DNA of 64,000 nucleotides from Cryomorphaceae bacterium (GTDB lineage: Bacteria > Bacteroidota > Bacteroidia > Flavobacteriales > Schleiferiaceae). Under the pieces are notes generated by a model. The model saw nothing but the letters and a program-made list of their open reading frames with translations. It did not search any database and had not been told where the DNA came from. Shown in pieces: positions 27,959 through 36,762 of the stretch (the stretch's first letter is position 1; the number at the start of each line of letters is the position of its first letter). Location of the stretch: NCBI GenBank assembly GCA_021298655.1, contig JAJTFK010000001.1:47906-111905 (forward strand), written 5' to 3'. The translations under genes were made by a program, and so were the position numbers.

Positions 27959-28918
27959 CTATTCCACGGTCCAGGTTCGGCCGGAATGGAGCACGTCATT
28001 CAGCGAACGGGTTCCCGAAGGAAGCGAAAAAATGGGCCGATCGGCCGAGTACAGTACCCCGAAGGGCCGCAGGACTCCTTCGAGCTCCGCCAACGCAAAT
28101 GCCTTGATTCGGTCCGCGGGGTCGTGGACCCACGCGTCGGCGAGGCCAAAGTCCGCACCGAGAACGCGGACCTCGGGACGGCCGCCGTTCCATGCCAGGG
28201 CGTGGGTAGGTTCCGCGCCGCCCCACGAAATGGGCCTGCCCGGTTCGAGGAAGATGGCGTGCGCTGCCTGGCTTGACTTTTCGGTCCAAGCCTCAAATGC
28301 TCCGTCGTGAAAAACGTTGCAGTTCTGGTAAATTTCGAGCAGGGCCGAACCCTGGTGGGCCTGGCTGGCAGCCAGCTGAGCGCGGAGGTGGGCCGGATTC
28401 CGATCCATGCTGCGCCCGACCCATGTGGCGCCCGCGCCCAAGGCCAAGGTGAGCGGGTTCAGGGGCTGATCTACGCTTCCGCGCGGGGTGGATTTGGTGA
28501 CCTGACCGGCACGGCTTGTGGGCGAATACTGTCCCTTGGTTAGCCCGTAGATTTCGTTGTTGAACAGCAAAATCGGCACATTGAGGTTGCGGCGCAGGGC
28601 ATGAATGAGGTGGTTGCCCCCGATGCTCAGGGCGTCGCCGTCGCCGGTGATGATCCACACGTCGAGGTTGGGGTTGGCGAGCTTAATTCCCGTGGCCACC
28701 GCCGGAGCGCGACCGTGCAGCGAATGGATTCCGTAGGTGTCCACGTAGTACGGCAACCGGCTGCTGCAGCCGATTCCGCTCACGACTACGGTTCGGTTCG
28801 GGTCGGCGCCGGTGCTCGCCAGCACCTCGGTAAACTGCTTGAGCACGCTGTAGTCGCCGCAACCCGGGCACCAGCGCACTTCTTCGGGGCTTTGAAAATC
28901 TTTGGCGCTCAGTTCCAT
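27959..28918 (-). CDS. korB: 2-oxoacid:ferredoxin oxidoreductase beta subunit (KorB)
   Basis: 319 residues from the ATG at 28918 (MELSAKDFQSPEEVRWCPGC). KorB binds thiamine pyrophosphate and one [4Fe-4S] cluster and, with KorA, converts a 2-oxoacid, usually 2-oxoglutarate, plus CoA to acyl-CoA and reduced ferredoxin. Seen: RWCPGCGDYSVL and GIGCSSRLPYY with cluster cysteines, and the TPP motif ITGDGDALSIGGNHLIHALR...LLFNNEIYGLTKGQ. The start overlaps the end of korA by 10 bases. Confidence 0.93.
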   Translation of the reverse strand: MELSAKDFQSPEEVRWCPGCGDYSVLKQFTEVLASTGADPNRTVVVSGIGCSSRLPYYVDTYGIHSLHGRAPAVATGIKLANPNLDVWIITGDGDALSIGGNHLIHALRRNLNVPILLFNNEIYGLTKGQYSPTSRAGQVTKSTPRGSVDQPLNPLTLALGAGATWVGRSMDRNPAHLRAQLAASQAHQGSALLEIYQNCNVFHDGAFEAWTEKSSQAAHAIFLEPGRPISWGGAEPTHALAWNGGRPEVRVLGADFGLADAWVHDPADRIKAFALAELEGVLRPFGVLYSADRPIFSLPSGTRSLNDVLHSGRTWTVE

Positions 28919-30693
28919 AGCGAGGCGAGTTCGTCTTCGGTGAAGGGTTGTCCCGTGGTCTTGCACACCGATTCAACGGGGCGGGCCCAACATCCCTGAA
29001 GGTGGTGCGCAAGTTGCCCTTCGTTCATTTCAATCACCACAATGCGGCGGTAGCCTTCGGCCGCCGCCTTGAGGTCGGGATGCAGCGGATGGAGGTGGCG
29101 CAGGTGGACATAGTCCAGTTTTTGGCCTTCGGCAACCCGTCGTTCTACGTCTCCGCGCACCGCGCCGTAGGTTGAGCCCCATGCCAGCACCAGGGTATCG
29201 GCGTTCGGGCAGCGCTGAACGACTTCCAGCGGGCCATAAAGGCGTACCGCGGCGTCGACCTTCGCCGCGCGCGCACGAACCATGGACTGATGGTTGGCGG
29301 CTTCGTAGCTGATTCGACCACTCCCCGCTTCGCCCTCGAGTCCGCCAATTCGGTGGGCCCCACCTGGGGTTCCGGGTGCAACCCAGGGGCGGACACCCTG
29401 TTCGTCGCGGCCGTAGGGCGCGTCGCTTGCTTCGCCCCGCGGCGGCGTAATAGTGGGAAGCTCGTCGACGGACGGAATTCGCCAGGGCTGGGCACTTCCG
29501 GCAACGTAGGCGTCGGAAAGCACGATGACCGGAGTCATGCATTCTACGGCCATCTTGGCCGCGAGAAGTACGGTGTCAAAGGCGTCTGCAGCGGTCCGCG
29601 CCGCCAGTACGGGAAGGGGAGCCTCGCCGTGGCGACCGTGTAGGGCTTGCGCCAGGTCGCTTTGCTCGGTCTTGGTTGGCAAGCCCGTCGAGGGACCGCC
29701 CCGCTGCACGTCGATCAGCACCAAGGGAAGTTCCGTCATGACCGCAAGCCCAAGGCCCTCGGCCTTTAAACTAAGTCCCGGGCCCGAAGATGCCGTAACG
29801 CCCAGTCCGCCCGCGAAGGAGGCCCCCAGAGCCGAAGTCACCGCGGCTATCTCGTCTTCGGCCTGCAAGACCGTGACGTGTTCGGGCTGCAGCTTCGCCA
29901 ATTCGTGCAGGATTTCAGAGGCCGGGGTGATGGGGTAGCTTGAGTACAGTAGGGGCCTACCAAGTTGGTGTGCCGCGGCCGCCAAACCAAGGGCCATGGC
30001 CTGGGATCCGTTGACGGTTCGGTAGGTTCCGCGGGGCACTTCTTGGGAATCCACCGAAACCAAGTAGTCTTGGACTTCGAGGGTTTCGCCAAAGTGCAGA
30101 CCGGCCCGAAACACGGCCACGTTGGCGTCGTCGCCGCGAAACAGGTGCTCCAATTCCACCTCAACGGCGTCCGCGGGCATGCCGTACATCCAGACCAAAA
30201 TTCCCAAAACCAGCATGTTTCGGGAGCGAAGCTTGTCGCGCTGGCCCGCGGGAGACGCCGAACGAGCGCGCAACGTCAGGTCCTTAACGGGTACGTCGAG
30301 CACGCGAAACCGCTGCCGGGCTTCGGCCAAGGGGTCGGCAGTCGCCGGGAGCTTGGCGAGGGCCAGACTCCGCGCATCAAAGCCTTCTTGGGCCGCAATC
30401 AACAGCCCGCCCGGCTTGAGACGGTCCGCGTACTTGGTAAACGCGGCGGCGTTGAAGGCCACCAGGCAGTCGGCCTGGGACCCCGGATCGTGAATGGCCT
30501 CTGAGGCCATGCGAAACTGAAATCCCGACACCCCGCTGACCGTGCCCTGCGGGGCCCGGATTTCGGCCGGAAAATCCGAAAGGGTGCGCACGTCGCGCCC
30601 GGACTGGGCCGCGGCACGAACCATTTGCCCACCCAATAGCTGGATGCCGTCGCCGGAATCGCCGGCCAAAAGAACGACCACGCTACGCTCCAT
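28909..30693 (-). CDS. korA: 2-oxoacid:ferredoxin oxidoreductase alpha subunit (KorA, gamma-alpha fusion)
   Basis: 594 residues from the ATG at 30693 (MERSVVVLLAGDSGDGIQLL). The first 200 or so residues are the gamma domain (GDSGDGIQLLGG), fused to the pyrimidine-binding alpha domain (NGSQAMALGLAAAAHQLG, YSSYPITPASEILHEL), the usual Bacteroidota layout. With KorB it links the TCA cycle to ferredoxin. The start overlaps the nfu-like gene by 11 bases, so the mrp-nfu-korA-korB order is a translationally coupled operon. Confidence 0.93.
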   Translation of the reverse strand: MERSVVVLLAGDSGDGIQLLGGQMVRAAAQSGRDVRTLSDFPAEIRAPQGTVSGVSGFQFRMASEAIHDPGSQADCLVAFNAAAFTKYADRLKPGGLLIAAQEGFDARSLALAKLPATADPLAEARQRFRVLDVPVKDLTLRARSASPAGQRDKLRSRNMLVLGILVWMYGMPADAVEVELEHLFRGDDANVAVFRAGLHFGETLEVQDYLVSVDSQEVPRGTYRTVNGSQAMALGLAAAAHQLGRPLLYSSYPITPASEILHELAKLQPEHVTVLQAEDEIAAVTSALGASFAGGLGVTASSGPGLSLKAEGLGLAVMTELPLVLIDVQRGGPSTGLPTKTEQSDLAQALHGRHGEAPLPVLAARTAADAFDTVLLAAKMAVECMTPVIVLSDAYVAGSAQPWRIPSVDELPTITPPRGEASDAPYGRDEQGVRPWVAPGTPGGAHRIGGLEGEAGSGRISYEAANHQSMVRARAAKVDAAVRLYGPLEVVQRCPNADTLVLAWGSTYGAVRGDVERRVAEGQKLDYVHLRHLHPLHPDLKAAAEGYRRIVVIEMNEGQLAHHLQGCWARPVESVCKTTGQPFTEDELASLWN

Positions 30694-30919
30694 GCTCCAG
30701 CGCGATAACCTCGTGTATTTCGGGCGCATGGCTGCGAATGCTGTTTTCCACACCCAGCTTTAGCGTGGTTTGGTTTACGCTGCAGCCGTGGCACGCCCCG
30801 AGAAGGCGCACGAACGCGCGCGGCTCCTCAATCCGAACCAGCTCGATGCCGCCGCCGTCGCGCTCGAGAAAGGGACGGACTTCGGACAGAGCTGCTTCAA
30901 CGCGCGCCTCTAGGGTCAT
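30683..30919 (-). CDS. NifU-like (Nfu) iron-sulfur carrier domain protein
   Basis: 78 residues, a free-standing Nfu domain. It holds the cluster-binding CxxC (LGACHGCSVNQTTL) after a typical start, VEAALSEVRPFLERDGGGIE. Nfu proteins hand [4Fe-4S] clusters to target enzymes. It overlaps mrp by four bases and korA by 11, a position suggesting it supplies clusters to KorAB; that is inference. Confidence 0.9.
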   Translation of the reverse strand: MTLEARVEAALSEVRPFLERDGGGIELVRIEEPRAFVRLLGACHGCSVNQTTLKLGVENSIRSHAPEIHEVIALEHGA

Positions 30920-32052
30920 ACCTCGCGCTTTTTGGTTTTGCAGCCGGCCATCGTGGTAATGCGCACGGCTTCGGTGGGCGGAAGGTTGGTCACGCGGTCC
31001 GCGAGGGACGAAACCACGTTGCGCGCCATCTCCGTAAAGGCATCTCGAACAACCCCATCCTGCTGCAGCGCAGCGGGTCGGCCCACGTCGCCGGCTTCAC
31101 GAATCGACTGAACCAGTGGCAATTCGCCCAGAAAGGGCACGTCGAGTTGCTCGGCCAGGTTGCGCGCGCCGTTGCGGCCAAAAATGTGGTACTGCTCGTC
31201 GGGGTGAAGGGGCGGCGTGAAGTAGGCCATGTTCTCCACGATTCCGAGCACCGGGATCTGGATGGCGTCCATGCGGAACATGCCCACTCCCTTGCGCGCA
31301 TCGGCCAAAGCCACGGCCTGGGGCGTGCTCACCACCACGGCGCCGGTCACGGGCAGGGCCTGCACCAGGCTCAGGTGGATGTCTCCCGTTCCGGGAGGCA
31401 GGTCAATCAGCAGAAAGTCCAATTCGCCCCAATGGGTCTCCTGAAGCATTTGGTTCAGCGCTTTGGTCGCCATTGGTCCGCGCCAGACCACGGCTTGGTC
31501 GGTCCCCGCAAAAAAGCCAATGGACATGATTTTGATGCCGTAGGACTCGACTGGATCCATTTTCCGAAGGCCATCGACCTCAATTCCGCCCGGGTTCGCG
31601 CGCTGGACATCGAACATGATGGGCATGCTGGGGCCGTAGATGTCGGCATCAACTACCCCGACGCGGAATCCCATTTCGGTCAGGGAAACCGCGAGGTTGG
31701 CCGTAACCGTCGACTTCCCTACCCCACCCTTGCCCGAGGCGACGGCCAGAACGTGGGCCACCCCGGGAATGGGCTTCCCGCGGAGGAGGTTGGCCTGTTC
31801 GGCAGGTGCCGGGGTGCGCACTTCGAGGTTGACCTTGACCTGTGTTTTGGGATCCACGGTGTGTACCGCCTTCAGGATGTCGACCTCAAGCCGCTTTTTT
31901 TGGGCCAGGGCGGCGCTGTCGCTGACGGCGTCCACTTCGACCTCGTTCCCAAAAATTTGGATGTTTTTTATGTGGCCCGATTCCGCAAGGGTTCCGTTGC
32001 CGGAGGCGTTGGCAACCTGTGCTAAGGCGTCGAGTACTGCGGTTTTGGTCAT
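30916..32052 (-). CDS. Mrp/NBP35-type ATP-binding Fe-S carrier
   Basis: 378 residues from the ATG at 32052 (MTKTAVLDALAQVANASGNG). An N-terminal MIP18/DUF59 domain (about 1-90) is fused to the P-loop ATPase with the deviant Walker A ASGKGGVGKSTVTANLAVS and the Asp of GVVDADIYGPSM. Such proteins bind and transfer iron-sulfur clusters. TACCTTTG lies 5 nt before the start, giving the operon promoter and a predicted leaderless message. It heads mrp-nfu-korA-korB. Confidence 0.93.
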   Translation of the reverse strand: MTKTAVLDALAQVANASGNGTLAESGHIKNIQIFGNEVEVDAVSDSAALAQKKRLEVDILKAVHTVDPKTQVKVNLEVRTPAPAEQANLLRGKPIPGVAHVLAVASGKGGVGKSTVTANLAVSLTEMGFRVGVVDADIYGPSMPIMFDVQRANPGGIEVDGLRKMDPVESYGIKIMSIGFFAGTDQAVVWRGPMATKALNQMLQETHWGELDFLLIDLPPGTGDIHLSLVQALPVTGAVVVSTPQAVALADARKGVGMFRMDAIQIPVLGIVENMAYFTPPLHPDEQYHIFGRNGARNLAEQLDVPFLGELPLVQSIREAGDVGRPAALQQDGVVRDAFTEMARNVVSSLADRVTNLPPTEAVRITTMAGCKTKKREV

Positions 32053-32057
32053 AGCTG

Positions 32058-32065
32058 CAAAGGTA
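32058..32065 (-). promoter_or_regulatory. -7 promoter element TACCTTTG of the mrp-nfu-korAB operon
   Basis: TACCTTTG on the minus strand ends 5 nt before the mrp ATG at 32052; matches TAnnTTTG exactly. Confidence 0.65.
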
Positions 32066-32094
32066 GCGCCCAAGGCTGCGTGCCGCGGGGCGGT

Positions 32095-33159
32095 TTAGTC
32101 CAAAACACTAAGTTCGGCGGGCAGCTTTTTGTTCGCCAACTGACCACAGGCCGCGTCGATGTCTTTGCCGCGCGAACGGCGGACCTTGGCCACTACCCCG
32201 ATTCGGGCGAGCCCGTCGACGTAGGCTTGGAGTGCCTCGGGCGAAGCCTGGCGAAAGCGCGCGTCCCCGATGGCGTTGTACTCGATGAGGTTGACCTTAC
32301 AGGGGACCCGCTTGGCCAATTCAACCAGGGCCTGCACGTCTTCGGGCTGGTCGTTGACGTCGCGCCAGACCACGTACTCGAAGGTGACCTTGCGCTTGGT
32401 TACGGTGTACCAGTATTCCAAGCTCGAGCGCAGGTCGGCAATCGGAGCCACGTCGTTGACCGGCATGATTTGGGCGCGCACCTCGTCGCGGGCGGAATGC
32501 AGCGAAACGGCGAGGTTGAACTTAACGCCGTCGTCGGCGAGCTTGCGAATCATTTTGGGCAGGCCCACGGTGCTCAGGGTAATGCGCTTGGGCGAAAGCC
32601 CGAGTCCCTTGGGCGAAGTGATCCGGTCGATGGCCTCGAGGGTGTTCTTGTAGTTCATCAGCGGCTCGCCCATGCCCATGAACACGATGTTGGTAAGCGG
32701 TCGCCCAAATTCCGTTTGACCCTGCTCGTGAATGGCCCGAACCTGGTCGTAGATCTCGTCGGGCTCGAGGTTGCGCATGCGCTTGAGGCGGGCCGTGGCG
32801 CAAAACGCGCAGCCCATGGCGCAGCCCACCTGGCTTGAGACGCAGGCCGTAATGCGTTTTTCGGTTGGAATCAGCACGCTTTCCACCACGAGGCCGTCGT
32901 GCAGGCGCACGGCGTTTTTCATCGTGCCGTCGCTGGAACGCTGTACCGATTCAATGCGCTGGGGGCGAAACACAAAGGCCTCGGCCAGCTTTGTCCGCAG
33001 GGCCTTGGGGAGGTTCGACATTTCATCGAAGCCCTGTGCCCCCTTCGACCAAAGCCAATCGTAGACTTGGTCGGCTCGGTAGGCGGGTTCGCCCCATGCA
33101 GCAAAATGTGCGCGGACTTCTTCGCGCCGTAAACTCCGAAAGTCGGGTTTTTCGGTCAT
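32095..33159 (-). CDS. rlmN: 23S rRNA/tRNA adenine-C2 methyltransferase RlmN
   Basis: 354 residues from the ATG at 33159 (MTEKPDFRSLRREEVRAHFA). RlmN is a radical SAM enzyme methylating C2 of A2503 in 23S rRNA and A37 in some tRNAs. The radical SAM motif CAMGCAFCATARL, the loop IVFMGMGEPLMNY, and the C-terminal catalytic Cys (AACGQLANKK) are visible. Its start overlaps the stop of the preceding unknown secreted protein by four bases (ATGA). Confidence 0.95.
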   Translation of the reverse strand: MTEKPDFRSLRREEVRAHFAAWGEPAYRADQVYDWLWSKGAQGFDEMSNLPKALRTKLAEAFVFRPQRIESVQRSSDGTMKNAVRLHDGLVVESVLIPTEKRITACVSSQVGCAMGCAFCATARLKRMRNLEPDEIYDQVRAIHEQGQTEFGRPLTNIVFMGMGEPLMNYKNTLEAIDRITSPKGLGLSPKRITLSTVGLPKMIRKLADDGVKFNLAVSLHSARDEVRAQIMPVNDVAPIADLRSSLEYWYTVTKRKVTFEYVVWRDVNDQPEDVQALVELAKRVPCKVNLIEYNAIGDARFRQASPEALQAYVDGLARIGVVAKVRRSRGKDIDAACGQLANKKLPAELSVLD

Positions 33160-34736
33160 CGGGTGCGCTCGGGGCGAAGGCTCATAAACACCCACTTGCC
33201 GCGTTTGATTCCGGGAATCACGGCCTCTCCGGGCAGGCCGAGGTAGCTCTGTCCGCGCATCGGAATGAGGACCGACTTCTCCTTTCGGTTGTCGATCAAG
33301 GGAACGTAATCCAGGGATCCGTCGGGCCGAAGCGTGACCTGAACGAGCATTGCGCGCGTCGGCTTGTTCATGATTCGCGGAGCCTGCTGCTGGGCCCAGC
33401 GCTTGTCGTTGCCCTTGGCGTCGTTGAACAGAAAGTTGAAGTTTGCCCCGTCGCGGACAACCAAAAATCCCGAACGCATTCCGCCGTCGTTCACGGAATA
33501 CTGGTTTTTCGGGATCACGGTCACCCGTTCGATTTGGCCTTCGGCATCAACCATCATGGCCCAGATGTTATCGTAGTAGTAGTAATAGGTCGTGATCGTT
33601 CCGTTTCGCGTTTGCGTCGTGACCACCACCATGTCGTAGTCCTCCATGAGCACCAAGCTGCCCCCGCCTTCGCGCGGAATCATGCCGCGAAAAACGTAGG
33701 TTTCGTTGACCACTCCCTTGCGGCGGTCGCGGGCCGTTCCGTCGCGGCGTCCGCTGTTGAGGTAGTCGAACTCGCTCAAATTTTTAAAGTCCGAGGAGGT
33801 CAACTCCAGGGATTTTTGGTCGAGCGTCAGGTAAAACATGCCGCTGGTCGAGCCGTAGCGCTTGTCGGAGTACATGCCGCTCACCGCAATCGCACCCGCA
33901 ACCTGGTCGGCCTCCACCCCGATGCCGCCCACGACAAACTTATCCTTCATGCCCAGGTCAACCTCCTGGAATTCCTCGTCATTCGGATCCGCATGGAGAA
34001 TGAAGAATTCGCGGTTCGGCGAAAAGAGCTTCATTTTCTCGTTTTTGTCGCGGTCCGGAACGCGGGAAGCCAACACGTAGACGTCGCCGTTCAGCGCGTA
34101 GTCCACGTCGGCAAGGCTCACCTTGCGGGACTTGTGGTCCACCTGCACGGAGGCTCCGCCAATGGGATTGCCCTCGCGGTCAAACCGCTTGACCTCGACG
34201 CGCAAGTCCTCTTTTCGGTTCTCTTCGGGGAAGCTAACCACCGCAAAACTGGTAGCGTGAAGGTTCCACGCGACGCGAAAGCCCCCTGAATTCCATCGCT
34301 TGGCCGAAATCCGCACCAATTCCGTGAATTCCGAAAGGTTGCCTTCGGTATCGATGGTCCGCATCAAAACGTAGCGCAGGTCGTCGGTCCGGGAATAGGC
34401 CTCATAAAAGACGTAGGTCGTCGGTCCGTGGGTGACCATGCTGTGAAACCACATGGGCGCATCGCGGTACCGGTCAATCACCTCTTCGAGCTGCCAAACT
34501 TGGGTCATCGTTTCGCGGTCGTAGCGGGCGTAGAAGTAGGTGCGCTTGCGGAACAGCGAAGGGCGCGTGCTGCCGTAGGTCATGTAGTTCGCCGAATCCA
34601 AGCTCGTGACGTAGTCGAGCTGAATTTCGCGGTTTTTGTAGCCACGGCTCCACCGAACTTCGAGGGTCTGGGGATCCTGTGCCGCAGCGGGCAGCGCCAG
34701 CGCCAACGCGAGAAGAATGAGGGTAAATCGCTTCAT
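33156..34736 (-). CDS. Secreted protein of unknown function, operon with rlmN
   Basis: 526 residues with a clear signal peptide (MKRFTLILLALALALPAAAQ). The mature protein is beta-strand rich with repeating motifs such as DYALNGDVYVLASRVPDRDK and GMFYLTLDQKSLELTSSDFK, suggesting a beta-propeller-like fold. It has an odd run of tyrosines (TTYYYYYDN) and no CxxC, lipobox or recognisable catalytic motif. The C-terminus (KRGKWVFMSLRPERTR) does not look like a sorting domain, so it is probably periplasmic. TACTTTTG sits 4 nt before the ATG. I do not recognise the family. Confidence 0.8.
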   Translation of the reverse strand: MKRFTLILLALALALPAAAQDPQTLEVRWSRGYKNREIQLDYVTSLDSANYMTYGSTRPSLFRKRTYFYARYDRETMTQVWQLEEVIDRYRDAPMWFHSMVTHGPTTYVFYEAYSRTDDLRYVLMRTIDTEGNLSEFTELVRISAKRWNSGGFRVAWNLHATSFAVVSFPEENRKEDLRVEVKRFDREGNPIGGASVQVDHKSRKVSLADVDYALNGDVYVLASRVPDRDKNEKMKLFSPNREFFILHADPNDEEFQEVDLGMKDKFVVGGIGVEADQVAGAIAVSGMYSDKRYGSTSGMFYLTLDQKSLELTSSDFKNLSEFDYLNSGRRDGTARDRRKGVVNETYVFRGMIPREGGGSLVLMEDYDMVVVTTQTRNGTITTYYYYYDNIWAMMVDAEGQIERVTVIPKNQYSVNDGGMRSGFLVVRDGANFNFLFNDAKGNDKRWAQQQAPRIMNKPTRAMLVQVTLRPDGSLDYVPLIDNRKEKSVLIPMRGQSYLGLPGEAVIPGIKRGKWVFMSLRPERTR

Positions 34737-34740
34737 AGTT

Positions 34741-34748
34741 CAAAAGTA
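34741..34748 (-). promoter_or_regulatory. -7 promoter element TACTTTTG (33156-34736 gene)
   Basis: TACTTTTG on the minus strand ends 4 nt before the ATG at 34736. It faces the oppositely oriented element at 34792 across a short intergenic region. Confidence 0.65.
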
Positions 34749-34791
34749 CGGCAATTATCGTGGCAAGAATTTTGCCGCAAAGCCGGGCAAG

Positions 34792-34799
34792 TATCTTTG
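34792..34799 (+). promoter_or_regulatory. -7 promoter element TATCTTTG with upstream TTTG (34804 gene)
   Basis: TATCTTTG ends 4 nt before the ATG at 34804. A TTTG at 34771-34774, 17 nt upstream, fits the -33 element of the Bacteroidota housekeeping sigma factor, making this one of the most complete promoters in the window. Confidence 0.7.
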
Positions 34800-34803
34800 C
34801 TTT

Positions 34804-35547
34804 ATGAATGCACGCACACTTCTTGGCGCAATCGGTCTGGCCCTTGCCGTAACCGCCTCCGCACAAGTCACCGTGAAGCGCTACAGCGTAGACGGCACGA
34901 GTTCAACCCGGTCAACCGACACCGAGCGCTCGCGCCAGCGCAAGCTAAACCGCTACCCGGTTGCGATTAAATACAACGTCGCTCCCTTTTTTGCGGGCCA
35001 CTACCCCTTCTCGGTGGAGTACCGCGTGAGCCCCTACGTGACGGTGGAGGGCGGACTCGGCCTGACCACCAACAACAGCCTCGACGCGTTCATTAACGAA
35101 GCCATTGTTTGGGATAACAATGCATTTTACACGGCCGAAAGCAAGGTCCGCCCCGGGGCGAGCCAAACGGCCAACGTGAAAATCTTCCCTGGGGGCGATT
35201 CCTACGACGACGGGTTTTACATTGGATTTTTTATTCAAAACCGCCGGTATTCGAAGCTCTTCACGGGCATGGATCAGAACTTCCTCAGTTTTAAGCAGAA
35301 TTTTGACCAAGGCCTGATGATCGGCACCCAGCTCCGATCGAGCGACCGCGTCATGGTCGACCTCAGCATGGGCCTATCGAACCGCTACATCAACTTCCCG
35401 CTGGTCCTTCAAGACTACACCATTGATCCGGTAACGGGACAGGAGCGCTACTTTGCGCGGCTCGACGAAACCCAAAGTGGCCGGAGCCAAAACATTGGTT
35501 TTTTTGTCGGCGTTAAGCTGGGCTACCTGCTCGATCGGGGACGCTAA
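34804..35547 (+). CDS. Secreted, probably outer-membrane, protein of unknown function
   Basis: 247 residues from the ATG at 34804, chosen because it begins a signal peptide (MNARTLLGAIGLALAVTASA) and is preceded at 4 nt by TATCTTTG. The body alternates strands (FSVEYRVSPYVTVEGGLGLT, MVDLSMGLSNRYINF) and ends NIGFFVGVKLGYLLDRGR, which suggests a small outer-membrane barrel, although the final residue is not aromatic. No enzyme motif. A bidirectional terminator separates it from queA. Confidence 0.7.
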   Translation: MNARTLLGAIGLALAVTASAQVTVKRYSVDGTSSTRSTDTERSRQRKLNRYPVAIKYNVAPFFAGHYPFSVEYRVSPYVTVEGGLGLTTNNSLDAFINEAIVWDNNAFYTAESKVRPGASQTANVKIFPGGDSYDDGFYIGFFIQNRRYSKLFTGMDQNFLSFKQNFDQGLMIGTQLRSSDRVMVDLSMGLSNRYINFPLVLQDYTIDPVTGQERYFARLDETQSGRSQNIGFFVGVKLGYLLDRGR

Positions 35548-35559
35548 GCGGCGCAACGC

Positions 35560-35602
35560 CCAACGAAAAAGGCCGACCCCAGCGGGTCGGCCTTTTTTGT
35601 TG
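35560..35602. terminator. Bidirectional rho-independent terminator
   Basis: AAAAAGGCCGACCC pairs with GGGTCGGCCTTTTTT around a 4-nt loop (35580-35583); outer bases CCAAC and GTTGG extend the stem. A-tract on one side and T-tract on the other let it stop both the 34804 gene and queA, which converge here. Confidence 0.9.
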
Positions 35603-35628
35603 GTCCACCTAAGTTGAATCGCCGCGAC

Positions 35629-36684
35629 CTACACAAAGAGCAGGGCGTCGCCGTAGCTCAAAAAGCGGTAGCCCTCCTTGACGGCGGTGCGGTACACGTC
35701 CATGGTGAGTTCGTATCCCGCAAAAGCAGCCGTCAGCATCAGCATGGTTGACTGCGGCGCATGAAGGTTGGTAATCAGGCTGTTGGCCACCGAAAACTCA
35801 TGGGGCGGAAAAATGAACTTCGAAGTCCATCCGTTGCCGGCCTTGATCCGGTTATCGGTAATGGTCGACGACTCGAGCGAGCGAATCACGCTCGTGCCCA
35901 CCGCACAAACGCGGCGCTTCTCGGCCTTGGCCTGGTTCACGCGCTCGGCGGTCTCGGGGTAGAGCCAAAACTGCTCCGACTCCATTTTGTGCTTGCTGAG
36001 GTCCTCAACCTCAACCTGACGGAAGGTGCCCAATCCCACGTGCATGGTCATTTCTACCGTATCTACGCCCTTGATTTCAAGCTTTTTCATCAAGTTCTTG
36101 CTGAAGTGCAGCGAGGCCACGGGAGCGGCCACGGCGCCCTCGACCTTGGCAAATATGCTCTGGTAGCGCTCTTCGTCGGCGGCCTCGAGGGGTCGGGTGA
36201 TGTACTTGGGTAGCGGGGTCTCGCCCATCTCCTTGAGCTTTTGGCGAAATTCCTCGTAGCTTCCGTCAAAGAGGAAGCGCAGGGTGCGTCCGCGCGAAGT
36301 CGTATTGTCGATGACCTCGGCTACCAGGCTGTCGTCTTCGCCAAAATAGAGCTTGTTGCCGATGCGGATTTTGCGGGCCGGATCCACCAGCACGTCCCAA
36401 AGGCGGCTTTCGGCATTGAGTTCGCGAAGAAGGAACACTTCGATGAGGGCTCCCGTCTTCTCTTTGTTCCCCCACATGCGGGCCGGAAAAACCTTCGTGT
36501 TGTTGATTACCAGCAGGTCGCGCGGCTCAAAGAAGTTCGCCAGGTCGCGAAAGTAGTGGTGCTCCATGCTTCCCGTTTCGCGGTTGACCACCATTAGGCG
36601 TGCATCGTCTCGGAAGTCAACTGGGTGCTGCGCGATCTGCGCTTCGGGCAAATCGTAGCTAAAATGGGAAAGCTTCATTTTCAT
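35629..36684 (-). CDS. queA: S-adenosylmethionine:tRNA ribosyltransferase-isomerase QueA
   Basis: 351 residues from the ATG at 36684 ([20 protein letters not shown]). QueA transfers the ribosyl part of SAM to preQ1 in tRNA to make epoxyqueuosine. Family stretches seen include [27 protein letters not shown] and the conserved [13 protein letters not shown] and [15 protein letters not shown]. The ATG at 36684 is preferred over an upstream in-frame TTG at 36693 because TACCTTTG ends 6 nt before it. QueG, the next enzyme, is at 12540. Confidence 0.95.
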   Translation of the reverse strand: MKMKLSHFSYDLPEAQIAQHPVDFRDDARLMVVNRETGSMEHHYFRDLANFFEPRDLLVINNTKVFPARMWGNKEKTGALIEVFLLRELNAESRLWDVLVDPARKIRIGNKLYFGEDDSLVAEVIDNTTSRGRTLRFLFDGSYEEFRQKLKEMGETPLPKYITRPLEAADEERYQSIFAKVEGAVAAPVASLHFSKNLMKKLEIKGVDTVEMTMHVGLGTFRQVEVEDLSKHKMESEQFWLYPETAERVNQAKAEKRRVCAVGTSVIRSLESSTITDNRIKAGNGWTSKFIFPPHEFSVANSLITNLHAPQSTMLMLTAAFAGYELTMDVYRTAVKEGYRFLSYGDALLFV

Positions 36685-36690
36685 AGGCTG

Positions 36691-36698
36691 CAAAGGTA
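36691..36698 (-). promoter_or_regulatory. -7 promoter element TACCTTTG of queA
   Basis: TACCTTTG on the minus strand, 6 nt before the queA ATG at 36684. It includes the TTG that would otherwise be read as an alternative start, which argues against that start. Confidence 0.65.
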
Positions 36699-36762
36699 CC
36701 CTTTTGAACTAGGCCTTGTCAAGTGCGAACCGCAATTGCCTTGAGGATGTTATCTTTTCACT

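Noticed and set aside
27066..28310. 414-codon open frame on the plus strand across yebC and korB
   Set aside because: Both minus-strand genes are firm family members; the frame is a shadow.
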